DNA of 64,000 bases from Algoriphagus sp. PAP.12 (GCF_026652115.1 NZ_JAPPSQ010000006.1:62001-126000); one strand, 5' to 3'. Shown: positions 44,797 to 54,326, counted from the first letter of the stretch. Translations and numbers: made by a program. The notes: generated by a model not told the origin, from the letters alone.

Positions 44797-46746
44797 TCAT
44801 GAATTTTCACCAAAATAAAAGCCAGAATCATTATTCTCGTTTTGGGCAATGTTATCAAGTTTTTTTCCTATTCCTCTTATAATTGAATCCAATTCAGTAG
44901 AAGAAATACTTATAAAATTGACTAGTTCCTGATTTTCTTTCGATAACCGTTCATTAGAATTTTCTAATAAAGTAACCAGCCCCATAATTCTTGCTAAAGG
45001 AGCTCTTACAACATGAGATTGGATCCAAGCGATCTCCTTAAATGTTTTGTTTTGTTCTTCAATCTTACGAATGTAGGCCATTTTATCAGTGAGATCATTA
45101 ACCAGTGCCAAGGCTGCTTCCATTTCTTTAGTTTTGATAATTGCCGGACTTATCTCAACATCCATTATCTCCCCATTTTTTTTCAGGTGTTTGGCAAGAC
45201 GTGTATACCCTTCCTCCTCACTTTTTCTAAATTCTTCCAGGTATTCTAAAAGGTCCGGTACTTCTTTCTCAGGTCGGATATCCATAATGTTAAGGGCTAA
45301 AAATTCTTCCTTAGAATAACCGTATTTTTTAACTGCCGCTTTGTTAACATCTAAGATTTGAAGGGATTTTGAATCATGAACAATGATAGGGCTTGGAGTC
45401 AAATCAAAAAGCATGGAATATTTTTGCTTTGATAATTCCAACTCTTCTATTGCAATCTTAAGTTTTTGATTGGTTTCTTGGAGTTCCTTTTCTCTTATTT
45501 TTCGTCCAGTGATATTCTGAGTAGAACCGATTATTCGTAGAGGTTTTCCGTATTTATTTCTGACCACGAATGCTTTTTCCAAAACATAAATGTAATCTCC
45601 ACTCTTGGTTCTGATTCTTGATTCTGCTTCCCAGAAAATTTGGCTACTTTTTAAGAAAGCATAAAACCTGTTCAAGTTTTCTTCTCTGTCATCTGGGTGG
45701 AATAATGAAAACCAAAAATCAGAATTTGAATTTAATTCTTCAGTAGTATAGCCCAAGTGTTTCTCAAAGTTCGGACTTCGGTAAACTTGATCAGATTTGA
45801 TGTCCCAGTCCCAGATCATTTCTGAAGAGGCTAATGAAGCATATTCAAACCTTTGGTTGCTTTCCTGAAGTTCACGGGTGGTCTCAGCTATTTTTTTCTG
45901 TAGAATTGAGGGTTGTTTGGTGAAATTAAAAACAAAAACCCCTAAAAGAACAGCAGTCAAAAATCGAATGAATTCTGGGAATAGAATTTCCTTGAATGCA
46001 TAATTTTCATTCAATTGAATTTTTATGGTCCAGTTTCCTTCAGGAATTGGTATTTCTACCAAAGGCCCAGAAAGATTTTCGAAGGATTTTTGTAGTAATG
46101 AGCTAGTTTGGAGATTTTTTGGATCAGTCTTTAAAAGGTCAAAAGTAATTCGGTCGTTTTGTATAAAGGGAGCTATAGTTTCATTTTTAAAGTCTTCCCA
46201 GTCAATGATGACGGAAGCGAAACCTTCAAATCTATCATTTTCAAAAAAAGGCAATCTTCCGATAATAGCAGTACCCCCTTGTTTGAGCTCGAAAGGTCCA
46301 GCGAAATAGATATCCCTTCTAAAAATAGCTTCTTTTGCTTCACTTGATCTAGAAGTGTCTTGAAGAATATTATAACCAAGGATCTTTTCCCGACCTTCAA
46401 TAGGGTAGGAGGCTACTATAGTACCACTATCCAATAATTGAATTTGGTTCAGAATGTCTATGTTTTCAATGATACTACTGCCAATCTTGTCAAAATCCTC
46501 ATCCAAGCCATTATTTTGTGCCAAATACGACAGTATTTTTGCAGAAGAATTTGCTGTGAATAAAACTGATTGAATCCTTTCTTCAATGATTTCTCCTAAA
46601 TCAATTATAGCCTTTTTATCATCTATAAGTCTTAGTTGATACTCTTTATAACTTAAAAACAAACCAAAGATCACTGCTAAGAAGAAAGCAGTCAAACCCG
46701 AAAGGATGGGGAAACCAAAAAATATCTTTCTTAATAAATTGGCCAT
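44797..46746 (-). CDS. CHASE-PAS-PAS sensor with histidine-kinase dimer region but no ATPase domain
   Basis: A 649-residue membrane sensor: TM1 at about 10-32, an extracytoplasmic CHASE-like domain (about 50-245, with IFRRDIYFAGPFELKQGGTA), TM2 near 250-273, PAS 1 (about 300-425, MIWDWDIKSDQVYRSPNFEK), PAS 2 (about 440-565, LTPSPIIVHDSKSLQILDVN), then AWIQSHVVRAPLARIMGLVT, a HisKA-like H-box. The protein ends about 60 residues later; no N, G1 or G2 boxes follow. It may need a partner kinase. Downstream 44796-44458 contains no ATPase fragment. Confidence 0.85.
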   Translation of the reverse strand: MANLLRKIFFGFPILSGLTAFFLAVIFGLFLSYKEYQLRLIDDKKAIIDLGEIIEERIQSVLFTANSSAKILSYLAQNNGLDEDFDKIGSSIIENIDILNQIQLLDSGTIVASYPIEGREKILGYNILQDTSRSSEAKEAIFRRDIYFAGPFELKQGGTAIIGRLPFFENDRFEGFASVIIDWEDFKNETIAPFIQNDRITFDLLKTDPKNLQTSSLLQKSFENLSGPLVEIPIPEGNWTIKIQLNENYAFKEILFPEFIRFLTAVLLGVFVFNFTKQPSILQKKIAETTRELQESNQRFEYASLASSEMIWDWDIKSDQVYRSPNFEKHLGYTTEELNSNSDFWFSLFHPDDREENLNRFYAFLKSSQIFWEAESRIRTKSGDYIYVLEKAFVVRNKYGKPLRIIGSTQNITGRKIREKELQETNQKLKIAIEELELSKQKYSMLFDLTPSPIIVHDSKSLQILDVNKAAVKKYGYSKEEFLALNIMDIRPEKEVPDLLEYLEEFRKSEEEGYTRLAKHLKKNGEIMDVEISPAIIKTKEMEAALALVNDLTDKMAYIRKIEEQNKTFKEIAWIQSHVVRAPLARIMGLVTLLENSNERLSKENQELVNFISISSTELDSIIRGIGKKLDNIAQNENNDSGFYFGENS

Positions 46747-46772
46747 TTTTAATGGGTAAGAAAAGTATGAAT

Positions 46773-47843
46773 TTAAAGAAAAATTGTATTTCCTGTTTTT
46801 ACCGACTCATCACATGCAAATGCAATCTTCAAACTGTTTAAGGCATCATATAAATGGTCCGAAAGGTCGATGTCCGAAAGAATTGATTTGAGAAAATACG
46901 CTTGTTCTCGATTACACAATTCCTGATGTCCCGGCTCATCTTGCATGTCTATCCAATCATCTTTTTTAATAAAGTTGTTTTTAGAATCAATCGCTGAATG
47001 ATGAACCCGAATGGATTCGGTTTTGGTATGGGAATCTACATCATCAGATTTCCCTGAACCTCCAGCATCTTTAGCAACGATAGAGGCAGACCCTTTGGGT
47101 CCGAAAACGTCTTTGATAAAAAAAGCTGTTTCAGAAATCATTGGTCCCCAGCCAGCTTCATACCAACCAACCGAACCATCATCGAAACGGATTTGTAGTT
47201 GGCCATAATTGTAATTGTCTTCAGAAATATCCTCTGTCAATCGAGCTCCGATTGCGGATACGGAAACAGGTTTGGAACGGGTCATTTGACACATCACATC
47301 GATGTAATGGACTCCACAATCCACGATAGGACTGAGGCTTTTCATCAAATTTCTGTGAACATCCCACATGAATCCGTGACTTTGCTGATTCAGGTTCATT
47401 CGCATCACCAAAGGCTTGCCTAACTTTTGGGCCTCCTCAATAAATCTCATCCATGATGGATGGTGCCTTAAAATATAGCCTACTACTACCTTCTTATTGA
47501 CTTCCTTGGCTTTGCTAATGATGTTTTCACAACCAATAACGGTATCTGCAAGAGGCTTTTCGATGAAAATATGGCATCCCTGTTCCAAAGCTTTTAAGGC
47601 AAAACCTTCATGGGTGTCCGGGTAGGTTGAAATACAAACTGCATCTGGATTGGTTTGGACTAAAGCTTGAGCATAGTCCTCAAACAGGGGATAATCTGCC
47701 TGAAGTTTTTGGTTTAGTTTAGATTTACTCTCCCCTCTGGAGACAAGTCCACAAATCTCAAATTCAGGCATTTGATGATAGGCTGTAGCATGAGACGCTC
47801 CCATATTTCCACATCCCACAATCAGTATTTTTATCGGGTTCAT
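46773..47843 (-). CDS. Gfo/Idh/MocA-family oxidoreductase
   Basis: A 356-residue dehydrogenase: ILIVGCGNMGASHATAYHQM (NAD(P) GxGxxG), IFIEKPLADTVIGCENII (EKP motif), then DCGVHYIDVMCQMTRSKPVS (active-site DxxxH). Sugar or inositol-type substrate unknown. ATG 47843 is chosen; the upstream frame to 47939 overlaps the cyclophilin gene. Confidence 0.9.
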   Translation of the reverse strand: MNPIKILIVGCGNMGASHATAYHQMPEFEICGLVSRGESKSKLNQKLQADYPLFEDYAQALVQTNPDAVCISTYPDTHEGFALKALEQGCHIFIEKPLADTVIGCENIISKAKEVNKKVVVGYILRHHPSWMRFIEEAQKLGKPLVMRMNLNQQSHGFMWDVHRNLMKSLSPIVDCGVHYIDVMCQMTRSKPVSVSAIGARLTEDISEDNYNYGQLQIRFDDGSVGWYEAGWGPMISETAFFIKDVFGPKGSASIVAKDAGGSGKSDDVDSHTKTESIRVHHSAIDSKNNFIKKDDWIDMQDEPGHQELCNREQAYFLKSILSDIDLSDHLYDALNSLKIAFACDESVKTGNTIFL

Positions 47844-47847
47844 AGAT

Positions 47848-48432
47848 TTAATTCTTAATAATAGATTCGATTTCAGCAGGACTAAGATATTCCACCGAAA
47901 TGTCCAAAGTAATAGGAGTAAGGGGTTCATCGGTATCATCTCGCTTTACTGAAACTATTTGGTATATGATGTCCATTCCTTTGATTACATGGCCGAAAAC
48001 GGTGTAATTATTATCTAGTCGGTGTAGACCGTCTTTGTTTTGAACAATATAAAACTGGCATCTTGCAGAAAGTTTTCCAGGATTATCATCCCTTCCTGCT
48101 CCCACCGCGCCATAGACATGGGTTAGCTCAGGATGAAATTCTGGTTCCAATAAATACTCAGGATCTTTGAACCCTTCCGGGGTATCAGGACAGCCTCCCT
48201 GAGCTACAAAGTTTGGGATGACTCGATTGAATGTCAGAGAGTCCCAGTATCCATTGTCAGCTAGCTCAATAAAACTCTCTTTGTGATTTGGAGTGCGGTC
48301 ATCTAATTGAATATAAATATTTCCAAGTGGGGTGTTGATTTTGCCAATTGGACTTTTTTCTTGAGAAAAAACTGCATTGGAAAAAAAGAAGGGTAAATAA
48401 AGCAGGAAAAGAAACGGTAAAGCTTTTTTCAT
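47848..48432 (-). CDS. Exported cyclophilin-type peptidyl-prolyl isomerase
   Basis: A 194-residue protein with signal peptide (MKKALPFLFLLYLPFFFSNA). YWDSLTFNRVIPNFVAQGGC is the cyclophilin catalytic Arg/Phe/Gln strip, and SARCQFYIVQNKDGLHRLDN the second core motif. A periplasmic foldase for proline bonds. Lies 4 bases upstream of the oxidoreductase gene. Confidence 0.92.
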   Translation of the reverse strand: MKKALPFLFLLYLPFFFSNAVFSQEKSPIGKINTPLGNIYIQLDDRTPNHKESFIELADNGYWDSLTFNRVIPNFVAQGGCPDTPEGFKDPEYLLEPEFHPELTHVYGAVGAGRDDNPGKLSARCQFYIVQNKDGLHRLDNNYTVFGHVIKGMDIIYQIVSVKRDDTDEPLTPITLDISVEYLSPAEIESIIKN

Positions 48433-48568
48433 TTTTTTAGAAAATGGAGGAAATAATCAAATAGTGATTTTTGTTTTTGAATAATAGATTTTTGAAACCT
48501 GTTTTTCAAAAGCAAAATTGGGGGTTTTAGATTAGGATTGAACCTCAATATAGTAGTTATTTTGAATT

Positions 48569-49807
48569 ATGAATAAGCCGTTTAAAGAGCAACTAAGGCC
48601 TGTACCTACTAATGAATTAGAAAGACTGAGATCTTTGGGGGAGTTGGATTTGGATTACTTGGAGCTTAAGAAATCTATGAATGATTTGTCCCGTTTGGCC
48701 GCCAAAATAGCGGGCACAAAAATTTCGCTTATCAATTTGATTGATCATTTTACTCAATGGAGCATCTCTTCATTTGGAATTGATATGTCACAAATGCCAA
48801 GAGAGGAATCCATTTGTCAATATACCATTTCTGATGAAAGCGATTCCGAGTTTGAAGTGCCTGACTTGACAGCTGATGATCGGTTTAATTCCATGGATTA
48901 TGTCCGAGATCAGCCTAATTTGAGATACTACTTTGGGGTTCCGTTGAAAATCAATGAAGAAGTTAGCTTGGGAGCCCTATGTGTGATGGATTCAAATCTT
49001 CACCAAATTACTCCGGATAAAAAAGAAATGCTGACGATAATTGCGGACGAAATAGTCAATCGCTTAAAAGCACATAAGACCATGGATGACCTTCAGTCTA
49101 AAGTCTTGGCGATCGATAAAATTAAAAACAGGTTGGCTCATGATGTTCGTGGTCCTATCAGTGGTTTTCAGGGTTTAGCAGAAATCGTCCGACTTCAGGG
49201 GGATCAAAATGAGATGGAGGAGATGTTGGAATATTTCAATTTGATCGAAAAGGGAAGTCGCTCCGTTTTGGATTTGGCAAATGAAATTCTTTCTCAGGAT
49301 TTGTCCCATGGAGAAAACCCAGACAGTCTAATTCAAGGTGAAGGATTGACTCTTCAGACATTGTCTGGAAAGCTGAAAGATTTATTTACTCCACAAGCTA
49401 AAACTAAAGGAGTTCAATTGGAGGTTGAGTCAAGTGATAGAAATTCTTCAGTCCCATTTCCCAAAAACAAAATCCTTCAAATCTTAGGAAACCTAATTTC
49501 AAACTCTATTAAGTTTACTGGAGAGGGAGGGCTGGTTTCGGTCAAATTAGAGATGGAGATTTTAGGACTTCAACAAATTCTAAATTTTCAGATTTCAGAT
49601 ACAGGTTCCGGAATGGACCAAACTAAAGTTGATGAGATTTTGAGTGGTGAAGGAAGTTCTACAAGTGGGACAAAAGGAGAAAAGGGATATGGCTTTGGAT
49701 TAAAGCTTGTATTGCAACTAGTCGATACTCTCAATGGAAAAATAGGAATACAATCTAGGAAAGGAGAAGGAACGAAAATCAATATCTCAATTCCAATTCC
49801 TTATTAA
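48569..49807 (+). CDS. GAF-domain sensor histidine kinase
   Basis: A 412-residue soluble kinase: GAF domain (about 25-170; SLINLIDHFTQWSISSFGID, REESICQYTI), HisKA with NRLAHDVRGPISGFQGLAEI (His at about 193), and HATPase_c (LGNLISNSIKFTGEGG N-box, SDTGSGMDQTKVD G1, GYGFGLKLV G2). No membrane segment. No response regulator adjacent. Confidence 0.93.
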   Translation: MNKPFKEQLRPVPTNELERLRSLGELDLDYLELKKSMNDLSRLAAKIAGTKISLINLIDHFTQWSISSFGIDMSQMPREESICQYTISDESDSEFEVPDLTADDRFNSMDYVRDQPNLRYYFGVPLKINEEVSLGALCVMDSNLHQITPDKKEMLTIIADEIVNRLKAHKTMDDLQSKVLAIDKIKNRLAHDVRGPISGFQGLAEIVRLQGDQNEMEEMLEYFNLIEKGSRSVLDLANEILSQDLSHGENPDSLIQGEGLTLQTLSGKLKDLFTPQAKTKGVQLEVESSDRNSSVPFPKNKILQILGNLISNSIKFTGEGGLVSVKLEMEILGLQQILNFQISDTGSGMDQTKVDEILSGEGSSTSGTKGEKGYGFGLKLVLQLVDTLNGKIGIQSRKGEGTKINISIPIPY

Positions 49808-49815
49808 ATAGATCA

Positions 49816-49848
49816 AAAAAGACACTAGATTAAGCAAGTGTCTTTTTT
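49816..49848. terminator. Bidirectional terminator
   Basis: AAAAAAGACACT, loop, AGTGTCTTTTTTT between convergent genes; it overlaps the last codons of the acyltransferase gene. Confidence 0.85.
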
Positions 49849-50960
49849 TGATTATTGACCGGATTGGCATACATAGCCAGATAATTTTTCACCTCTTCCG
49901 GATTATTAGTGTTCACTTTTTCAAGTATTCTCTTTTCAAAAGCTTCTTTTTCGGCATTTGTATAATGTTCCACACATTCATTTTCACCATAAAGTAAATC
50001 ATGGGCGATGTAATTACTTGGCCATAGTTTGTAGCCTGCCCAGATCTTATGGTCGATTAGGTTAGTGAGTTGATTGAGTTTATCACTTTGACTCAATTCA
50101 CTCTGCGAAAGCTCTTTGACCTCTTGATTGAGAACGCCGTTTACCTGAATATGAATTCGTTTTTTGGTTCCCATAATCCCTCTCAAGAGATTTAGGAAAT
50201 CCTCGTTTTCGCTCTTGATATATTTTTCATCCCTTGCCTTTGCCAACAATTCAGGGATTTTTAACATGTCTGTTGGGTCATATTCATAGGATATGGAAAC
50301 AGGCACTAGGTTTATTTTTTCAAAGTAGGAAAAAGCATCCTTGCTTTCCTCTGCCAAAGTCAACATTTTCAATACTCCCTTTTGAGTAATGTCATTTCCA
50401 TCTTTGGTTCTTCCTTCACGTTGGGCAGTCCACACACTTCTGTTTTCCTTCAAAAGGGATTGGCTGATATAATCAGAGACCAATTTGGAACTTTCGAATA
50501 AATCCCTTCCGGAAACACCTCTCTTGATGGCGAAATTGCGGCTCAATCTAGAAAGCGTATGCAAGAATGGCTTTTTGATCAAATTATCTCCAATAGCCGA
50601 TGTCGTCATGACCAGACCATTCTCATATAGGCAGGAATTCAAAAGAGATGTGTCTAAAATAATGTCACGATGATTGGAAATAAATAGGTATGGAGTGTTG
50701 GGTTCCAACTGATCAAAACCTCCAGTGCTTAATCCGTCGGAGCTTTTCTCCAAAACCTTCATCAATCCGGGATAAATAAAATTAATCTGGAAATCGCGAA
50801 GTGAATGAGTATGCCGCATTAGCTCTTTCCACATTTGATTTCTGTCTTGCGGAAAGGTGAAACTCATCATTGCTTCTAGCATAGGGTCTTCCAAAATCTT
50901 CATGATAGCCGGGTTGGCTTCTGCATCATAGTAAGGCCTTATGGAATCGAATTTTGACAT
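49830..50960 (-). CDS. 1-acyl-glycerol-3-phosphate acyltransferase-like protein
   Basis: A 376-residue PlsC-domain protein: SNHRDIILDTSLLN is the HxxxxD acyltransferase motif, RNFAIKRGVSGRDL the glycerol-phosphate pocket, and WTAQREGRTKDGN motif III. No membrane segment is obvious. Probably acts in phospholipid or ornithine-lipid synthesis. ATG 50960 (MSKFDSIRPYYD) preferred over 50984. Confidence 0.85.
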   Translation of the reverse strand: MSKFDSIRPYYDAEANPAIMKILEDPMLEAMMSFTFPQDRNQMWKELMRHTHSLRDFQINFIYPGLMKVLEKSSDGLSTGGFDQLEPNTPYLFISNHRDIILDTSLLNSCLYENGLVMTTSAIGDNLIKKPFLHTLSRLSRNFAIKRGVSGRDLFESSKLVSDYISQSLLKENRSVWTAQREGRTKDGNDITQKGVLKMLTLAEESKDAFSYFEKINLVPVSISYEYDPTDMLKIPELLAKARDEKYIKSENEDFLNLLRGIMGTKKRIHIQVNGVLNQEVKELSQSELSQSDKLNQLTNLIDHKIWAGYKLWPSNYIAHDLLYGENECVEHYTNAEKEAFEKRILEKVNTNNPEEVKNYLAMYANPVNNQKKTLA

Positions 50961-51047
50961 ATTTGGGTGAAATAAAGTCTGCAAAAAGCAAAAAATAGTC
51001 GAAAAATCGAAGGTGTTTTGCGATTTGAAACTTGAAAGGTTTGCTAT

Positions 51048-51899
51048 CTAGTTTCTTTTCAGATACTTGTCAATATACAAAAGATGAAAAGGAAGTGCCT
51101 CTGTCCAGTATACCCAAGTGTGTGCACCGGGTCTTTCTGTATAATCATGGGGAGTTTCATTTTCTAGCAAAAGCTGATGCATTTGACGATTGGTAGCAAT
51201 AAGGAAATCATCAACTCCACAATCTATAATAAGAGCGATCCCATTTTCTTTCATCTTATCGGTATAGGCAACTGCTGTAAATGGATTGAAGTTCGGTGCA
51301 TCATAATTTATATCTCCCAACATTTCTTTTTGTTGACTGGTTCGAAGGGTGCTAAAGCCCTCGGGTACTTTCCACATTCTGGTATCAATATTCATTACAC
51401 CGCTCATGCTACCAGCTGCTACAAATAATTCAGGGTGTTTTGCTGAAAGATATATTGAACCATGACCTCCCATTGAAAGCCCCGTGATTGCTCGTGATTC
51501 TTTTTGTGCCAGTGTTTTATAGTTCGAGTCGATAAATGGAATCAATTCTGTGGTCATATAAGTCTCGTACTGAACAGAGTCCATCAAGGGACTGTCAAAA
51601 TAGTAGCTTGATGGGCCTACACCTGGTGTAACTATGATGAGGTCATATTGATCTGCCAGCCGATTGACCAAGCCCGGTTCTGTTACTTTTTGATGCCAAT
51701 CGCTGAAAGCACCACTTCCTCCATGCAATAAATATAGGACTGGGTAAGACTCTTGTGAATTATCATATCCTGAGGGGACTGTGACAGCAGCTTTGAGAGT
51801 TTTGTCCATTGCTTTACTGAAAACCTCAATGGTGTCCACTTTTGCCTGAGAAAAAGAAAAGGTAGGGAGCAGGAAAAGAAGGAATAATAGCTTTTTCAT
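51048..51899 (-). CDS. Exported esterase (esterase D/FrmB-like)
   Basis: A 283-residue alpha/beta-hydrolase with signal peptide (MKKLLFLLFLLPTFSFSQA). VLYLLHGGSGAFSDWHQK, then ITGLSMGGHGSIYLSAKHPE (nucleophile Ser), IDCGVDDFLIATNRQMH (Asp), and PGAHTWVYW (His). Similar proteins cleave acetyl or feruloyl esters. Confidence 0.9.
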   Translation of the reverse strand: MKKLLFLLFLLPTFSFSQAKVDTIEVFSKAMDKTLKAAVTVPSGYDNSQESYPVLYLLHGGSGAFSDWHQKVTEPGLVNRLADQYDLIIVTPGVGPSSYYFDSPLMDSVQYETYMTTELIPFIDSNYKTLAQKESRAITGLSMGGHGSIYLSAKHPELFVAAGSMSGVMNIDTRMWKVPEGFSTLRTSQQKEMLGDINYDAPNFNPFTAVAYTDKMKENGIALIIDCGVDDFLIATNRQMHQLLLENETPHDYTERPGAHTWVYWTEALPFHLLYIDKYLKRN

Positions 51900-52021
51900 A
51901 GATTAAGTTGAAGGGTTTAAGAATAGAAAAATACAAATTATCTTGAATCCAATCCCTGACAAGAATCAATTGATTTAGGTCGGAGGGAATTTGTATATTC
52001 CCAAAGCAAAAATCCGATGAT

Positions 52022-53113
52022 ATGCCTTTGATACAAAAGATAGCGTATTACCTAATAATTATTGTTTTTGGAGCGATAGTGATGCGTGAGGGGGATTTCA
52101 TTTTAGTTCCCTTGGTTTGGGGAGTTTTTTTTGCATTTGCATTAAATCCTATAGCTGTCTGGTTGGAAAAAAGAAAAGTGCCAAGAAGTCTTGCCATTAT
52201 TATGAGTATCCTTTTAGTGACTGCAATAGTGGTGGGAGTTTTTTATGCACTGCTCAATCAAATGGTAGGCCTGGTAAAAGATATTCCTGAAATTGGGAAG
52301 AACCTTCAGGGGAAAATGAGTCATTATCTGGAAGAAATCGGTGGTATGGTAGGAGGGGATTTTTCTGATCCATTAAGGAGTGAGCAAATCCTTAAATATT
52401 TGACTCCAGATGGCCTGAATAATACACTTTTTTCAACGGGCAAGTCCTTGACATTAGCAGGAATTATTCCCTTATATATTTTCTTGTTGATGTATTACAA
52501 GGATTTTTTTGCAGCATTTCTCATTCGATTCAGTTCTGAAAATAAGGACCGGGTGCTTGCCTGGGTGATGGATTCAGGAAAGATCATTCAATCCTATTTG
52601 AGCGGAATGGTTCGTGTGACATTGATCGTTGCGATTTTAGCTGGAGTCTATTTCTATTTGATTGGATTAAAGTACTTCTTACTCTTTGCAGCTTTCATTG
52701 CAATCATGAATTTGATTCCCTATGCTGGAGTATTTCTTTCCTCTGTATTTGCGATTTTGTATGTGTTTTTAACTACCGATTCATTGGTGTATCCAGTGAT
52801 GACTTTTGCGGTGCTTTGGGGAATTCAATTATTAGAAAATAATATCATCACACCTTTGGTAGTGGGGTCACAAGTGAAAGTAAATGCACTGGCAGTAATT
52901 CTGGCAATTTTGCTTGGGGGTTATCTCTGGGGAGTTTCTGGAATGATACTTTTTATTCCTTTGGTAGGAGTTTTAAAAATCACCCTTGAAAGGATTGAAG
53001 GCTTGGAAGCTTTTGGTTTTCTGCTAAGTGACGAAGTGCCCAAAGAAGAGAATTCAGGAAAAATTAGGTTTTGGGAGAAACTATTCAAAAAGAAGTCTGG
53101 GGGAGGGGAATAA
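52022..53113 (+). CDS. AI-2E-family (PerM-like) membrane transporter
   Basis: A 363-residue protein with about eight TM segments: FGAIVMREGDFILVPLVWGV, IPLYIFLLMYYKDFFAAFLI, FLLFAAFIAIMNLIPYAGVF, and LENNIITPLVVGSQVKVNAL. The family includes AI-2 exporter-like and Na/H antiporter-like members, so the substrate is uncertain. Basic C-terminal tail KLFKKKSGGGE. Confidence 0.88.
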   Translation: MPLIQKIAYYLIIIVFGAIVMREGDFILVPLVWGVFFAFALNPIAVWLEKRKVPRSLAIIMSILLVTAIVVGVFYALLNQMVGLVKDIPEIGKNLQGKMSHYLEEIGGMVGGDFSDPLRSEQILKYLTPDGLNNTLFSTGKSLTLAGIIPLYIFLLMYYKDFFAAFLIRFSSENKDRVLAWVMDSGKIIQSYLSGMVRVTLIVAILAGVYFYLIGLKYFLLFAAFIAIMNLIPYAGVFLSSVFAILYVFLTTDSLVYPVMTFAVLWGIQLLENNIITPLVVGSQVKVNALAVILAILLGGYLWGVSGMILFIPLVGVLKITLERIEGLEAFGFLLSDEVPKEENSGKIRFWEKLFKKKSGGGE

Positions 53114-53117
53114 AAAA

Positions 53118-53143
53118 AAGCTCCTCAGAACCTGAGAAGCTTT
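53118..53143. terminator. Hairpin between AI-2E gene and tRNA-Leu
   Basis: AAGCTCCTCAG, loop, CTGAGAAGCTTT; flanked by A-run on the left, so it can serve the minus-strand tRNA transcript and the plus-strand gene. Confidence 0.7.
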
Positions 53144-53146
53144 CAG

Positions 53147-53228
53147 TGCGGATAGAGGGACTCGAACCCCCATGCCTCGCGGCGCTAGATCCTAAGTCTA
53201 GTGCGTCTACCAATTTCGCCACATCCGC
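53147..53228 (-). tRNA. tRNA-Leu (anticodon TAG)
   Basis: On the minus strand a full cloverleaf: GCGGATGTGG acceptor/D region with GGTAGACGC, anticodon stem CTAGA-CTTAGGA-TCTAG (TAG), long variable arm, and GGTTCGAGTCC T-arm pairing to CTATCCGCA. The CCA is not encoded. Confidence 0.96.
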
Positions 53229-53298
53229 ATTATTTTTAATCCTGTAAGAAAGACTTTCCTTAGAAAGCTTTAATGAGATCTTTTATCTCATTTTTAAG

Positions 53299-53372
53299 TC
53301 GGGGTGGCAGGATTCGAACCTACGACCTCCACATCCCAAATGTGGCGCGATACCGGGCTACGCTACACCCCG
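53299..53372 (-). tRNA. tRNA-Pro (anticodon TGG)
   Basis: Minus strand: CGGGGTGTAGCGTAGCCCGG acceptor and D-arm, anticodon stem CCACA-TTTGGGA-TGTGG (TGG), T-arm GTAGGTTCGAATCCTGC, acceptor CACCCCGA. 70 bases upstream of tRNA-Leu in the same transcript direction. Confidence 0.96.
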
Positions 53373-53511
53373 AAACTTTATCTTAAAAGACAAATCCGTC
53401 AAGCCTTTGCTTAACGGATTGCAAATGTAATTAAATATCAATTCAGTCCACAATTTTCTTTTTCCAAAAAGTATGGATTAGTCTATTTGGTTGATTTTCA
53501 GGTGAAAAATT

Positions 53512-53955
53512 TTACCAATTAGGATGGTTTTTCCACCAGTTATCCATGGAAACCTTACCAGAACCATAGAAAAGGAAGACCAAAAGCAAAACCAAGACAA
53601 TAAGGGACAGTTCAAATTCTAAATTATTGGCTACAGAAAGAAATCCTTGATCGATATTGACAAAGAAAACCGCTCCAATCAAAATTGGAAGTTGGAAGAG
53701 GATAGCAAAGCGAGTTTTTAGTCCCAATGCTATTAAAAATCCTCCAACCAAATGGGCAAAAGCGACATAATGAGCTAATGCTAAATTGACGAATTGGAGG
53801 TCGCTGTTTTTCATGATGTTGAGTAAGGCGCTGGTGTTTGAAATGAACAAGACTCCTTTGTACATAATGAAAATCCCCAATGCAATTCTGATAAAATCCA
53901 GCCAATTTGGATGATGGGTATCTGCCCAGTGCTCCAGTCTATTTGTAGTTTCCAT
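53512..53955 (-). CDS. DoxX-family membrane protein
   Basis: A 147-residue four-TM protein: WLDFIRIALGIFIMYKGVLF, VAFAHLVGGFLIALGLKTRF, FELSLIVLVLLLVFLFYG. DoxX/DoxD-type proteins are of uncertain function (some linked to thiosulfate:quinone oxidation or redox stress). Confidence 0.85.
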   Translation of the reverse strand: METTNRLEHWADTHHPNWLDFIRIALGIFIMYKGVLFISNTSALLNIMKNSDLQFVNLALAHYVAFAHLVGGFLIALGLKTRFAILFQLPILIGAVFFVNIDQGFLSVANNLEFELSLIVLVLLLVFLFYGSGKVSMDNWWKNHPNW

Positions 53956-54039
53956 GGTTATAAGGGTTTATTATTAGAAAATACGAATAAATTAGAGTTT
54001 AATCAATTGGTTTTCAGATAAATGTATTTTATTAATAAA

Positions 54040-54300
54040 AAAGAAAGCCCCAGAAAGGGGCTTTCTACGCAATGTCGGGATCAACTAAACTAAGAGAAAA
54101 GCCTTACTCTCCGTATGAGCAGTAAAGAATTCAATTGACATTGCAATAAAGACATACAGGAGATCGAGGTCTTAAGTTCTGTTCTATCTACTCTTTGTGA
54201 TTTCAGGGGAATATGCCTGTTTATCGGTTGTTTTCAGGGATTAACTAACTAGTTCGATTTTGGTCAAAAAATATGTCTGAGCGCATCTGAACGGGTTTTT
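54040..54300 (-). ncRNA. Candidate small RNA ending at an intrinsic terminator
   Basis: The 428-base gap 53956-54383 contains, on the minus strand, GAAAGCCCC, loop, GGGGCTTTC and six T (54036-54066), a strong terminator with no gene ahead of it. Upstream, GCAATGTC and GACATTGC form an 8-pair stem, and AAGAC/GTCTT another, so a structured transcript of about 200-250 bases is plausible. There is no ORF. I cannot name the family; 6S-type RNAs of Bacteroidota are one possibility, not shown. Confidence 0.4.
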
Positions 54301-54305
54301 TGGGA

Positions 54306-54326
54306 CCGAACAATTTTATTGTTCGG
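54306..54326. promoter_or_regulatory. Perfect 9-base-arm palindrome before the lipase gene
   Basis: CCGAACAAT, TTT, ATTGTTCGG. It has no T-run on either strand, so operator is likelier than terminator. It lies 58 bases before the lipase ATG and just upstream of the candidate small RNA. Confidence 0.45.
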
